64,000 nucleotides of DNA, taken from Austropuccinia psidii (lineage: Eukaryota; Basidiomycota; Pucciniomycetes; Pucciniales; Sphaerophragmiaceae). Location of the stretch: NCBI GenBank assembly GCA_023105745.1, contig JALGQZ010000009.1, positions 15,548,564 through 15,612,563 on the forward strand, in the 5' to 3' direction. A program made the position numbers and the translations under genes. How positions within the stretch are numbered: the stretch's first letter is position 1; the number at the start of each line of letters is the position of its first letter. Shown here in pieces: positions 21,524-32,495 of the stretch. Under the pieces are notes generated by a model that made no database searches, was not told the DNA's origin, and saw only the letters and a program-made list of their open reading frames with translations.

Positions 21524-24500
21524 TTAGCATGACTTGACTTTATATTTAACTCTTTTATTTCTTTTCCTCATTCTTGGTTTGGTATTTATTTTGGAAAGGA
21601 AGTTATTCAGACAGCTGAGAAGTTCCCCTTTTATTCTTCTTTGGTCCATGGAAATTCTCTTGTTGATGTATTCCTCCATACTTAAAGTGAATTCAAAATC
21701 CACTTTAACATTCTTTAGTGTGAAATTCCCCTTTTTCTGGGTTTTTTTCAATTTCCTTTTATTTCTGCATTTTGGAAACTCTATTGTCTGCAATTGATAA
21801 TCTTCTTTTTCATTTTGAATAAGCTCTGCATTTTCTTCCTTAATTTTATCTTTTTTACCAAAACATTTAGTGGGTTTTTTCAGAATTGATTTTAAGGGTT
21901 TGTTTTGAGTATTATTCTTCTTTGATAAAGGTTCTGATTGTTCTGTAGGATTTTTAATTGGGTCCTTATCAAGAGAAATTACTGAAGGTGGTGATAATCC
22001 TTGGGTATCCCTTACAAAGTTATAAATATGGGAAGAATCCTCATATTCTAAACTGCATATATCTTCTGGTGAATTATTCTGGCCAGGTATATTTTGGCTG
22101 TTATCAAAAGTGGGGCTTTCCAAAAATAAATTTTGAAGTTGAGGGGTATCCAGGTTTTTATTGGAATTTTGATCATTATTGAAGTATTCCCCAAAAATTA
22201 ACTGTTCAAGGGTTGGTAATGGTTCTTCAAAGTTTTCAGTTAACATAACATCATTTTTTACTAATGATGTTTCATTTATATCTTTAACATGTTGATTTGT
22301 TGGTAATGTGCAGTTTGATTGGATTTCCTGTATCAAGTAATTTATAGATGGTGAGAAGGTTTGAATATAATTTTTATTGTCAGAGTGTTCTTTCTTTGAA
22401 CCACTAGCACATTCTGGAATTGAAATATTTAATGGATTAAGTTTTGGATCCACATCAAAACTTTGTTGAAGGCCTGGCTGAAGAACTGCTTGAGGTATGG
22501 GATATTCTTCTGAATTAATTTGTCCCATATTGAAATATTCATCATGAAGTAGGTCTCCTAGGGTAAATGGTTCTTCTTCCTCCAATGGTGTAAGAGGGCT
22601 TGAAGCAGTATAAGGAGATCCTTCTCTTCTAGTCATCATTTCATGGAAATCTTGTTGGGTAAAGTCCATTATTCCTATACTAAACACTTGCATTCCTTCA
22701 TATAGATCTTCTGAAGATTTATTGGTATTCTTTAAGGCTGATGAACCTTGATTGAATGATTTTGGACTTTTATTTGATTCTTCTTTTTCATAACTTGAGG
22801 ATATTGGATTCATTAATTGAAGCCAATTGAAATAATCACAAAAGTCTTTCCCCAAGACTATGTGGCTTGAATTTCCCTCCACCATGAATCTTAAGTATAG
22901 TGTTTCATTAGTAGGTAAGACAACTTGAACTCTGTTCATGATCTTCTTGTTGAACTTCTTATTTTCATTTTTTATTTTCTTTGATATTTGCCTAATCCCA
23001 ATTGCTGCTGCCATTTTAAGAGGTATGCAGTTATATTCCAAGGTTTGGTCCAAAAAAGCCATAACAGGGTATTCTTCCCATCGTATTCTGATATATATTA
23101 CTGATTTTAATCCAGAATTGGGTGACAAATTAGCAAAGGGATTATTTTGAGAATTTTCACTATCAGTGGTTGCTGTATTGGTGTCCATTTCCAATTCTAT
23201 AAAGTTTAGCTTTTTGATTACTTGGTCTAGGTCCAGAGGCTCTTGAGTTTGAATTGATTCTTTCTCTGATAAATTTTTTTCTAACTTTTGATTTGTTGGT
23301 TCCACTTCAGCTTCAGTAATGCTATTTTCAATTTTAGTTGGATTAATTTCTTCTGTAATGGTTGGTTGAGTTCCAGGGCATTGAAAGTCCCATTGAGCTT
23401 GAGATTTATGATTATTTTTTATTTTAGAAATTATTTTTGAAAAATATCTTTTGATTTTGGAGGACCCCTTCATTTTAGAATCATTACAGTATTCTTCATT
23501 AGAGATTGCATCCTTTTTATTTTTCCAATAAGTACCATTCTTTCCATATTTATTGGAAACACTTCTAAATAGCTGTTTTGGCTTTAAGCCTTTCTTTTGT
23601 ACTGGTTCCACTTTAATAGTGGAAGCTTCCATGTTAGAGCTATGAGTGTTTTCAAATTTTGGATGGAGAAGAGGGTCATTATTGTCTAGGTTGCTAATTC
23701 TCTGTGAAGATACTAATAATGGTTCAACTTTTTGAGGTTCCTCTTCTTTCACATGATATATTGACTCATTTGTTTTCTTGCTACTATAATTATTTTTTTC
23801 TTCAGTATCAAATTGAACTTTCTTGGGGGGTGATTTTGATTTTGCTTCTTCATTTTTCAGTTCTGTTATTCTGGCCATATTACACATTTCCATTCCTCTT
23901 GGTGGTCCTGTATGCCATCCTTTTGATTCAGGTGTACATATTGGTATGCACAATCTTCTTCCATCAGACTCTTGATAGCTGAGAATTTCACCTTGTTGTT
24001 GAGAGTGTTCAAGTCTAATACCATTATCAGCAAGGAAAGGTCTTCCAATGACTGTGTGAACAGCACCTCTGGCTACAAAGAAGTGAATTCTTCTTTCATC
24101 ACCAGATGGTAAGACAAGGATAGTATTTTCTGATAATCCCACAATTGCTGTGCTGTGACCTCCAATACCTCTAAGCTTCATGTTCAGAACCCTCATTGGT
24201 AGTCTTGCTTTTATTGATTCCACTTCTGGTATTATACTGAGTTCAGCTCCAGTATCTACTAGTGCTTTGACTATATGTCCTTCTTGCCCAACTGAGACTT
24301 CAATCATTCCAAGGGGACAAGAGTAATGCATTTTATCTTGAATGATTATTTCTTGAGTGGTTGTTTGCTCCTGACTATTGATTGATTTAAGAGACATCAA
24401 GTATCTCCTTTCTTTATCTGAGAGAAATTTTAATTCTTGCATAAACTTGGGTGAGATTGAGATTATTTCTTCTACAGTGAGATTAATTTTCTGATCCATG

Positions 24501-26530
24501 ACCTTCTTCAGGACTTTTTCAATTATTGATCCTTCTTCTTCAATTAAAGGCTTTTTGTTTACTTCCATCTTTGGTATTTTTATTAGAGCTTTCTTATCAA
24601 TCTCCTTCTCTTTAGCTGGTGCAGTAGGCTTAGGTTGGGTTGGTTCTGGTGGCTTAACAACCTCTTCTGGTTTTGATGATTTATATTTTGTAGGTATTAT
24701 TACCTTTTCTTCTTCAGCTTCTTCTTCTTCAATGAATCCACCAGGAATACTAGTTTTCTTCTTTATAGTGTCTTTGGGTTGAATAGTCTCTTTTGAGGGA
24801 AGGGGTTGAGCTTTAGATTTTTCTTGATTTTCAATCCTTTGCTTTGTGTTCCTCAAACCATAAGCATACCCAAGAGGCTCTTCTAATCCTGTTGAAATGC
24901 ATGGTGGTTCCCAATCACCCCAATTATCCATTGATATAAAAGCAGTTGATTTTTCCTTTATCTTTTGTTCTTCCTCTTTGTTCTTTTCCTCTAACTTTCT
25001 TTTGAGTTCTTCTTGTTCCTTCTGAAATTCCCTAACTAAATATTTTGGTGGAAATTTTCCATCATTGGGGACCCTTTCCCAGTTGGGATATAAATAATTG
25101 AAACCTTGTCTGATAACCCATTTCTTGTTTTGATCATCTACTAATTCAGTACATCTTCCAACTGAATGACCTTCTTCCATGCAATAGTAACATTTAACAG
25201 TAAACTTTGGTACATTCTGTGCTGGAACATAGGGTACACTTCTGTTTGGTGGTGGAGAAACATTATCTCTTGGTCTGAATCCTTGATTGTTTGATTGAGG
25301 GTTATTAATTATTTTCTTTTGGGGTGTAGCCACATTAGTTAATTCATTTAATTGATCCATGAACTTTTTGACATCTTCATTTTCAGCAGGTGCTTCATCC
25401 TTGACTACTTCCCTTTGTTCTTTTAGGGTTTTTGTAAGTTCTTTCATTTTCTTGAGGGCTTCTTGCATTCCTGGAAATATCTCTTCCTTGAATTGAACCC
25501 TTCTTTCCTTATTTTTTGATTCTTTTTGTTCAGATATTCTTGGAGGTGAAAGTCTTTTAGTGACTAAGATCCTTGCTTCCAATTCCTGTTCAATGTACTT
25601 CTTCAATATCTTCATTGGTGGTATTAGATCTCCTCCATCTTCTGCTCTAACCATGACATTCTCCTTTATCATTTCTTTACTGATAGCTCCCTTTATGTCT
25701 GCAGAGAGACAGTCAAACAAATCTTCATGAAACATATTTTCTTGAGGAATATATTTATATCTAAGAAGATAAGTAATGATAGTTTCATACTCCCCTATAA
25801 ACCTTTTATATTGTGAGAGAGTACTAATTCCCCCTGCATCTTGAGTATCATTGAATAAATTGATAAGTGAGTCCTTTCTATATCTTCTTTCTGGCTCAAC
25901 TCTTCCCCATTTAGTAATGAGATCCCTCTTGAGTTGACTCCAATTTCCTTCTTCATAGCCTGGCATTGCTTCTATAGCATCACTGATTTTTGAATCAGTT
26001 GTCCAAAATGCCATCTGCATTGCTAAATCTTCTTCCCTAGCTCCTTCAATCTGAGCTATTCTTTCTAATTTACTGATAAATTTTTCTACTTCTTCTCCAT
26101 TGAAGTTTAGGTTATAATCTTTAGCTTTTATTTTAACAACAGGCCTTTCCTGTCTGAGTATTTGATGTTGCAAGGGACTTGGATTTGTAGGTGTGGAGAA
26201 AAATGCCCTCCTTTGATGAGTTTGAGGTCTGGGTTCTGTTTCTGGAGTGGATGTAGCTCTAGGTCCAGGTGTAGGTGATGATGGTGACTCTTCTGGTCTT
26301 ACATGCCTTGGTAGTGTTGGTTCACTAGGGCTTCCTCCAGGTGTATAATATGTAGAACCTCTTCTTTTTCCCTTCTTCTTACTTTGAGTTAATAGTATAT
26401 CCTGCATTTGCTTCATCAAACTCTGAATCTGTACAGTTTGATCTTCTTCTTCACTTTCCTCAGCATACTGTTCTTCCCCAGTATCCTCAGGTGGTAATGG
26501 TGGTAAATTTGAGGTGGATTGTTGATCCAT
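21524..26530 (-). CDS. Element B Gag-protease polyprotein (no reverse transcriptase)
   Basis: 1668 codons without a break, from ATG 26530. The N-terminus is disordered and acidic. About 125-330 is a retrotransposon Gag domain (KDYNLNFNGEEVEKFISKLE, LSQYKRFIGEYE). Zinc knuckle CYYCMEEGHSVGRC begins at C447 (CX2CX4HX4C). A lysine/glutamate-rich linker follows, then a retropepsin with ALVDTGAELSIIP (D759) and IGRPFLADN. A second retropepsin-like region around D1161 reads FLDQTLEYNCIP with VLGKDF, lacking the D-T/S-G triad. The last 400 residues are low-complexity and end in a basic tail. A full Gypsy element would continue into RT; here the frame ends, so B is probably mobilised in trans. Sister to the broken gene of A. 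Confidence 0.85.
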   Translation of the reverse strand: MDQQSTSNLPPLPPEDTGEEQYAEESEEEDQTVQIQSLMKQMQDILLTQSKKKGKRRGSTYYTPGGSPSEPTLPRHVRPEESPSSPTPGPRATSTPETEPRPQTHQRRAFFSTPTNPSPLQHQILRQERPVVKIKAKDYNLNFNGEEVEKFISKLERIAQIEGAREEDLAMQMAFWTTDSKISDAIEAMPGYEEGNWSQLKRDLITKWGRVEPERRYRKDSLINLFNDTQDAGGISTLSQYKRFIGEYETIITYLLRYKYIPQENMFHEDLFDCLSADIKGAISKEMIKENVMVRAEDGGDLIPPMKILKKYIEQELEARILVTKRLSPPRISEQKESKNKERRVQFKEEIFPGMQEALKKMKELTKTLKEQREVVKDEAPAENEDVKKFMDQLNELTNVATPQKKIINNPQSNNQGFRPRDNVSPPPNRSVPYVPAQNVPKFTVKCYYCMEEGHSVGRCTELVDDQNKKWVIRQGFNYLYPNWERVPNDGKFPPKYLVREFQKEQEELKRKLEEKNKEEEQKIKEKSTAFISMDNWGDWEPPCISTGLEEPLGYAYGLRNTKQRIENQEKSKAQPLPSKETIQPKDTIKKKTSIPGGFIEEEEAEEEKVIIPTKYKSSKPEEVVKPPEPTQPKPTAPAKEKEIDKKALIKIPKMEVNKKPLIEEEGSIIEKVLKKVMDQKINLTVEEIISISPKFMQELKFLSDKERRYLMSLKSINSQEQTTTQEIIIQDKMHYSCPLGMIEVSVGQEGHIVKALVDTGAELSIIPEVESIKARLPMRVLNMKLRGIGGHSTAIVGLSENTILVLPSGDERRIHFFVARGAVHTVIGRPFLADNGIRLEHSQQQGEILSYQESDGRRLCIPICTPESKGWHTGPPRGMEMCNMARITELKNEEAKSKSPPKKVQFDTEEKNNYSSKKTNESIYHVKEEEPQKVEPLLVSSQRISNLDNNDPLLHPKFENTHSSNMEASTIKVEPVQKKGLKPKQLFRSVSNKYGKNGTYWKNKKDAISNEEYCNDSKMKGSSKIKRYFSKIISKIKNNHKSQAQWDFQCPGTQPTITEEINPTKIENSITEAEVEPTNQKLEKNLSEKESIQTQEPLDLDQVIKKLNFIELEMDTNTATTDSENSQNNPFANLSPNSGLKSVIYIRIRWEEYPVMAFLDQTLEYNCIPLKMAAAIGIRQISKKIKNENKKFNKKIMNRVQVVLPTNETLYLRFMVEGNSSHIVLGKDFCDYFNWLQLMNPISSSYEKEESNKSPKSFNQGSSALKNTNKSSEDLYEGMQVFSIGIMDFTQQDFHEMMTRREGSPYTASSPLTPLEEEEPFTLGDLLHDEYFNMGQINSEEYPIPQAVLQPGLQQSFDVDPKLNPLNISIPECASGSKKEHSDNKNYIQTFSPSINYLIQEIQSNCTLPTNQHVKDINETSLVKNDVMLTENFEEPLPTLEQLIFGEYFNNDQNSNKNLDTPQLQNLFLESPTFDNSQNIPGQNNSPEDICSLEYEDSSHIYNFVRDTQGLSPPSVISLDKDPIKNPTEQSEPLSKKNNTQNKPLKSILKKPTKCFGKKDKIKEENAELIQNEKEDYQLQTIEFPKCRNKRKLKKTQKKGNFTLKNVKVDFEFTLSMEEYINKRISMDQRRIKGELLSCLNNFLSKINTKPRMRKRNKRVKYKVKSC

Positions 26531-26892
26531 TTCTACTTTATAATATTTTCCTTCTAGCTCCTTTGATTTATTTATTCCTTTTCTTGATTCTTGAATGAGA
26601 TTGAAGAAGAACTTCCTGATCTTCTCCCTTTCCTTTTCTTCTGTTTTTGGTGTTGGGATAAGATTACTATATTCTACTTGAGATTCTTGACCAGTGGGTG
26701 TTGAGGGTTTAAGTGGATAATAATAATGATATGAGGATGATGATGATGGATTAGATGATGGTGAGTTATTTGATGATGAGTTTTGATTGACAGTTTTATT
26801 TGTTTCCAGTTTTGATTTTATTTATTTGGTTAATTTTATTGTTTTAAGATCAAGCTGAATAATGTCTGAATTTTATTCCTATCTGCATGCCA
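26531..26892 (-). other. Element B leader upstream of gag
   Basis: Sequence between PBS and the gag ATG, with GAT-rich repeats at 26720-26780. The minus strand remains partly open and could hold an upstream exon; I found no convincing one. Confidence 0.4.
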
Positions 26893-26906
26893 CTGTTGGG
26901 ACACCA
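26893..26906 (-). other. Element B primer-binding site
   Basis: Two bases inside the 5' LTR the minus strand reads TGGTGTCCCAACAG, starting with the TGG expected for pairing with a tRNA CCA end. The identical site is next to the A LTR at 37128-37141. I cannot name the tRNA with confidence. Confidence 0.7.
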
Positions 26907-26908
26907 GA

Positions 26909-29182
26909 TGTGGGAACTCCTCTTGTGTGGGATAAATGAGGAAGTACCTGGAAGGGGAAATTACAATAGAACAGTTTTGAATTGCTGTTAAAGATTGTAA
27001 CCCTTGCTCTGCTTGTGTGTCAGAATAATCTGAACTGCCCTTCCTGAAAATGCTGAATTATCTTGACTTGAGTTCACAATCAATTTATTTTATTTGATGG
27101 TGGCTTGTCAGAAAAGTATATTCAACAGACTCTATCAGACTTTGTTTGATCTGGGAACAATGGTTAGTAAACCTCAACACAAGTAAATAAAGATATAAAA
27201 CTGGAGAAAAGACTTCTTTTAATTCCTTTAGTGAGAACAGTAACACCTTGAGGGATTTCCAATTCTTGATGATAACACTGTTGATAATATGATAACTGAT
27301 AATAACAAACACTACTATATTTTTTTCAAGGGTTTAATAATTTTATGATGATAACCTGGGATAACAGACACTACTATTGTTCAATTTACTACTGAGCTTG
27401 GCTACTGAGTAAAGAACCTTGTCAATGGGATGGATTTATAAAATAATGTAGACCAACTGTTAACTACTATTATCTATAAAACACCCAGACAATGCTACTG
27501 AGCTTAGCTACTGAGCAGAATTTAGGAATGGGGTAACAATATCAATGGGATAGTCAATGAGTTTAATTTATAAATCAATGTAGACCAGCTGTTATCTACT
27601 ATTAATTATATAAAGAAGACTCAGACAGTGCTTCTGAGCTTAGCTACTGAGCAATAATGGGATGGAGATAGTCAATGAGATGAGTTTATGAATTAAAGTA
27701 GACCAACTGTTAACTACTATTAATTATAAATCACTCAGACAGTGCTACTGAGCTTAGCTACTGAGCAAAATTTAGGAATGGGGATGGGATAACTATACTG
27801 CTGAGCTTAGCTACTGAGTATTCCTAAAAAAATTAGGATAATGTGGATGGATGGAGGGGATTTCCCTCAGAAAAAAATATTAAGAAGTTACGTTTTTGTG
27901 ATGAGCCTCTGTCTAGGCCATGAGGAAAAAAGAATTGAGGGGGGGGAGGGGACCTCTATTTATAGTTTTTGGGGCCTCCATGGGAGTTTCAAAAAAAAGG
28001 GGACTTAGAATTTTTCAGGTCTCCAATTTGGGTTTTTAGAATGTGACCTGTATTATGAAGTAAGGTTTGGTGGTGTTGGATCATGGGACCTGTATTTTCA
28101 ATTGAGTTCTTGAAATTGTGGGGAAATGATGTCATTTTCTTATGTAATCAATTGAGTTTCCTGGGATCCTTATCTCCATGATTAGTAATCCTAGTTTAGT
28201 TCCTGTTGATGGTGTTATTGATGATGTCATTGATTATGTAATCAATTGAGTTTCCTGGGATCCTTATCTCCATGATTAGTAATCAATTGAGTCTCCTGGG
28301 ATCCTTATCTCCATGATTACTGTACTATAGTTTTCCTGTATTATCCTGTCTTTTTCTGCAACTAGGTGTCCTGTAACTGTAACTGTATTACAGTACACCC
28401 TTGTGAAACTTCTGTAATATTGCTCTGAACCTTCTGTAATACTACTGTGATATCTCTACTGTCTAATCTTGTCTTCATAGCCTATTTTCTTTCACATTTC
28501 ACACCATTTTACCATCTCTCTGTACCCTAAATGTTGAATTTCTTCCTTCTAACATCACAATGATCACTCAAAGGAGTCAGAGAATTGAATACACCTGTAC
28601 TTTTCTTGTTTCAATGATATCCTAAGCCTGAATTAAACACTTTTCCTAGATTTAACCCTCTACATTTAATATTCATTTCCCTCTCAAAATTAATAGAAAG
28701 ACTAATTTTCATCTAAATACCCAATTATACCTTTTTGTTATATAAATGAACTTTTAATTAATATTTATGACCCCTATTATGCTACAACTCTGCCCTGGAA
28801 TTTAATTCCATTCATCCTTATTGTAACTAGGACCTTCTGTGCTGTAGTATATTTTTGTTGATTTTTACTACCCACAATATTTAAAGAAAATTGAAGTAAA
28901 ATAAATTAAGAAATAAAAATATATATAAAAAATTAATTTTTTTAGGTCAACAAATCCCTTGAAAGTTAATTCATCTGGGTGGTGCATTGGGGTGTCACAT
29001 CATAATTGTCAAGTTCAATTATCAAAAAAAGGAATTTATTGAGTTTTGATGGTGTTAGTCCCTCTTATAATTTATTTTGAAAAAAAATGAGTACTCTAAT
29101 ATATTGGGAAAAGCCTAAGGAAAATTGAAAAATATTCCTTCTTAGTTTGTCCATTAATCCAAACTGGTTCAGGTATACCACA
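26909..29182 (-). repeat. Element B 5' LTR (right)
   Basis: Partner of 4475-6745; differs by about ten substitutions and small indels. Followed by GTAT and the remainder of the A left LTR. Confidence 0.9.
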
Positions 29183-29186
29183 GTAT

Positions 29187-29671
29187 TTTTTTGTTTCTAT
29201 TTTTACGTATGTTAAGAGAGAATTATTCTGGTGGTTTTATTTTAGTATTGTATCATTTAATATGGAGATTGCATCATTTCTATCAAGTTTGATGCGTGTC
29301 ATTATTACTAATCAAACATTTGTTCTTGGAAAATATATCGAAATTTTATGCATAGCCTTGCGGTATTTCTTCTTAAAATTGAATCAAGGTGGGGAAAATA
29401 CAGCTCTGATGTTGTGGTGCGTCTTCATATACCTTTATTTAGATTAACTCCTTTTAATTGCATAATTTGTTATTGATGATGCAATAAGGTGGATAAATCC
29501 TTTGATACTATACTGTTTTGATAAGATCTTGAGGCTCTGTATTGTATATTTCTGTTTGAAATCTGTAGTTTTAATGTGTAAATATGTTTTGCGTAAGTTG
29601 TTTTATTATCATTTTTTTCTTTTGTTTTATTGGTAAGCTTGAAACTGGTACTAATGGTATGGAATACCACA
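29187..29671 (-). repeat. Element A left LTR, second segment
   Basis: Continues the A LTR after the B insertion and matches 38872-39347. Ends GGAATACCACA, directly followed by the A polypurine tract (29672-29685). Confidence 0.9.
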
Positions 29672-29726
29672 TCCCCCTCTCCATTTAATGCTGTCCCCAG
29701 CATTCGAGTTGAAAAGCTTGCCAATA

Positions 29727-30167
29727 TCAATCATAATCATTTTGTTCAATTTCTTCTCCCTCCAATATTAACTCTTCATCTTCAATCTCTTCACTGCTTT
29801 TATTTTCTGACTCTGAACTTGATTGAACTTTCTTTCCTTTGGGATAAAACCTCTTGATGTGACTTGCTGCAAATTTTCTTGTAAGTTTAGTGCCATCCAA
29901 TTCTTCAAGCTCATAAGGTCCATTCTTTGTTTGATTTATGACTCTATAAGGTCCATTCCAACAGTTCTTGAAGAGTAAACCCCACTGTGACTCAAGTGGC
30001 TTATTATAAACTAATACCAAGTCCCCTAGTTCAAGTGGATTTCTCAGTCTATGTGCCATCTTTTTGTCCAAATATTTAACTGATTTGTGTCTTGAATCTC
30101 TTAATTTATCTTCTGCTTCTAATCTTGTTTCCTCTTTTGCTGCAATCTGCATGGTTCTTGCTTCCAA
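29727..30167 (-). pseudogene. Element A remnant of the Pol C-terminus (integrase C-terminal domain)
   Basis: An open frame of 146 codons. Residues about 45-110 read LGDLVLVYNK, GLLFKNCWNGPYRV, YELEELDGT and FAASHIKRFYP, the pattern of the integrase C-terminal region of fungal Gypsy elements. An acidic tail with SSESENKSSEE follows. The integrase core, RNase H and RT that should precede it are missing: the stretch from 30168 to 32495 holds repeats instead. So A is a deletion derivative of an autonomous element. The frame has no visible start of its own. Confidence 0.75.
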
Positions 30168-30299
30168 TGGTTCTTCTCTTGTTGATATTTTAATTCATTG
30201 AATGTTCTTCATTGTCCTATTATTCAGTTTGGTTATTAATTTTGATATCTTCATTTTTTTTGTTTTCTTGATTGCTTGGTGTTACTTCCATATTCAGTT

Positions 30300-30640
30300 C
30301 TCTGGTTTGCTACCCCTGTAGTTTGAGTCATACAAAGACTAATATTAGCCTTCAGGTTGCTACCCTGTAGTTTAAAGTCATACAAGGACTAATTTTAGCC
30401 TTCAGGTTGCTACCCTGTTGTTTAAAGTCATACAAGGACTAATTTTAGCCTTCAGGTTGCTACCCTGTAGTTTAAAGTCATACAAGGACTGATTTAAGCC
30501 TTCAGGTTGCTACCCTGTAGTTTAAAGTCATACAAGGACTAGTTTTAGCCTTAAGGTTGCTACCCTGTAGTTTAAAGTCATACAAGGACTAATTTTAGCC
30601 TTCAGGTTGCTACCCTGTAGTTTAAAGTCATACAAGGACT
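30300..30640. repeat. Element A minisatellite, about 58-bp unit, six copies
   Basis: The unit contains TTGCTACCCTGTAGTTTAAA then GTCATACAAGGACTAATTTT and AGCCTTCAGG. Copies are very alike. The core AGTTTAAAGTCATACAAGGA parallels the B minisatellite core. Confidence 0.9.
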
Positions 30641-30719
30641 AATTTTTTGCATTATTTTATTTGGTCTGATCTTTTATCCTTAATTTTAATCAATACTCTT
30701 TATTTTATGTATCTTTATT

Positions 30720-30909
30720 ATTATAATTTTTTTTTTTTTTTATTTTATGTCAAAAATTTTTTTTTTTTTTTTTTTTTGTTTTTTTTTTTTTTTGTTTTTT
30801 TTGTCAAATTTTTTTTTTTTTTTTATTATATGTTGAAAAAGTTTTGTAATGTTTTTTTTTTTTTGTTTTTTTATGTTGAAACAATTTTTTTTTTTTTTTA
30901 AGTGAAAAA

Positions 30910-30949
<40 letters not shown>

Positions 30950-30973
30950 GAAAATTTTTTTTTTTTTGTTGAA

Positions 30974-31008
<35 letters not shown>

Positions 31009-31070
31009 TTGAATTTTTTTTTTTTTTTTTTTTTTTTTTTTGTTGAAAATTTTTTTTTTTTTTTTAAGAG
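30720..31070. repeat. Poly-T tract with GTTGAAA interruptions
   Basis: About 350 bp of T-runs (to 30 or more) broken by short TATGTTGAAAA or GTTGAA pieces. No coding sense; a prime site for assembly error. Confidence 0.9.
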
Positions 31071-31124
31071 TGATTAAATTGATGAGTGATGTTGAATGAG
31101 TTTTCAATTTAAGGAGCAATGGTA

Positions 31125-31482
31125 TATTTTGAAATGGTGTAGTGGTTAGTGATTCTGGGTTGCTTTCAACTTTCACCAAGGTCCTGGGTTCAATTCCCGC
31201 CTCGGGCAGCAGTGTCGTCAAACTACAATCATGCTGGCATTATGTTCATCACCCTGTGGGGGGTGCTCTGTTCTGATGGCCTAGTATCTGTTGAGTTAGG
31301 GTGATCTGTTAGGACTAATTGAATGATATTCTGGCTATGTTTGGGGAGCCCACACCCTCTTTCATATCTATGATTACTGTGTTCAATTTGAATTTCTGAG
31401 GTGGATGTATGGGAGTACGTCGAAGAGTGGCTAAACCAATAGATATTGGGCTAATGTTATCCAGTGTACCTCTGTGTGTAAT

Positions 31483-31515
<33 letters not shown>
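31125..31515 (+). mobile_element. tRNA-derived SINE-like insertion
   Basis: A head with the two RNA polymerase III promoter boxes, TGGTGTAGTGG (31135-31145) and GGTTCAATTCC (31187-31197), 41 bp apart. A body of about 270 bp and a terminal T-run of more than 30 (31482-31515) follow. The arms do not fold into a proper cloverleaf acceptor stem, so this is not a functional tRNA gene. The T tail rather than an A tail is unusual. I could not find a certain target duplication. Confidence 0.6.
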
Positions 31516-31516
<1 letters not shown>

Positions 31517-31544
31517 TTGATTGTGCCATAAGTTAATTTTTTAT

Positions 31545-31960
31545 ATTCCAAGGTCTTCTTTTACTGTATCTGAGCACCTTTTGTTGTTTGGTTACTTCTT
31601 TTTTCCTATCCAGATACTATTTGCTTGCTTTTTCTGAAGTCACTGACCCAATTATGACCGGCAGTCATAATTTTGACATTTGAAATTCTTTGATCTTCCT
31701 TTTCTGTATCTGAATGGCCTAGCTTGTTTGGTTGGTTTTCTTCCCTGTCTTGATATAGTTTTCTTGCTTTTATGGCAAATTATGACCGGCGGTCATAATT
31801 TTGAAATTTTTAACTTCTTCTATCTTCCTTTTCTGTATCTGAAGGGCCTAGCCTGTTTGGTTGGTCTTTCTTCCCTTTCTTGATATAGTTTTCTTGCTTT
31901 TATGGCAAATTATGACCGGCGGTCATAATTTTGACATTTTGAGCTATATGTATCTTCTTT
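31545..31960. repeat. Tandem 127-bp units with a 10-bp-stem hairpin
   Basis: Three to four units share CTTCCTTTTCTGTATCTGAA, CTTGATATAGTTTTCTTGC and ATTATGACCGGCGGTCATAA. The last is an odd-length palindrome (10-bp arms, central G). The first unit near 31655 has one mismatch in the arm. Confidence 0.8.
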
Positions 31961-32495
31961 TGCTGTATCTGCACACCATTCTTTCATTTGTTTGTTTTTT
32001 TTAAAAAAAAGAGAAATAACATTAATAAAGGCCTATGGGCCCACACTTCCCCAAACCTGTGCCATTTTTATATATGAGGTGGCATAAGAACAGATAACCA
32101 CCCCTGTTTTTTTTTTTTAATTAAAATCATGATACTTGTATATTGAAAAAAATCTCTTGGAAAATGTTGAGTTTGAAGTCCTTTATTGAATACTGATTTA
32201 TAGCCTTGAGTGATAAGATACTTGAAAAAAAAATTGAAAAAATTGACATTCCTCTTTGATAAGGCAGGAGGTAACTTCCACTGAGTGATAAGAGTGTTTA
32301 AAAAAGATTTTTTTTATAAGTTAGTTTGAATGATTTGAAATTCCTCTTTGATAAGGCAGGAGGTCACTGCCCTTGATACTAATACAGATATATACAGAAT
32401 TCTCTTTTTTTGGTGATTTTTTTATTTTATTTTGCTATTTTTTATATGGTTTTTTATTTTTTTACTTGGTGATTGAAATTGGATTACTTCAGCTT
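31961..32495. other. Element A spacer with a duplicated motif
   Basis: AT-rich. TTCCTCTTTGATAAGGCAGG followed by AGGT occurs at about 32251 and 32341, with similar flanks, suggesting a 90-bp duplication. No gene. Confidence 0.5.

Larger units (their letters stand above)
4475..29182 (-). mobile_element. LTR element B (Ty3/Gypsy-type, non-autonomous), hosting C
   Basis: LTRs are 4475-6745 and 26909-29182 (about 2.27 kb), differing at roughly ten sites plus a 3-bp indel by eye. Without C the element is about 14.3 kb. The PPT lies next to the left LTR and the PBS next to the right LTR, so it is minus-strand. PBS, PPT and LTR ends match those of A, so the two are sister families. The interior holds one 1668-codon gag-protease gene, a very AT-rich stretch with an antisense spliced gene, and a minisatellite into which C jumped. 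No RT, RNase H or integrase is visible, so B probably relies on a partner's enzymes. Confidence 0.9.

Noticed and set aside
30300..30640. Regular repeats resembling a CRISPR array
   Set aside because: Units are contiguous and nearly identical, without unique spacers, and the genome is eukaryotic.
31133..31207. A tRNA gene
   Set aside because: Both Pol III boxes are present but the acceptor and anticodon stems do not form; better read as a SINE head.
19593..31435. GAAGAGTGGC shared by the B hairpins and the SINE-like insert
   Set aside because: A ten-base match with no extended similarity; probably chance.
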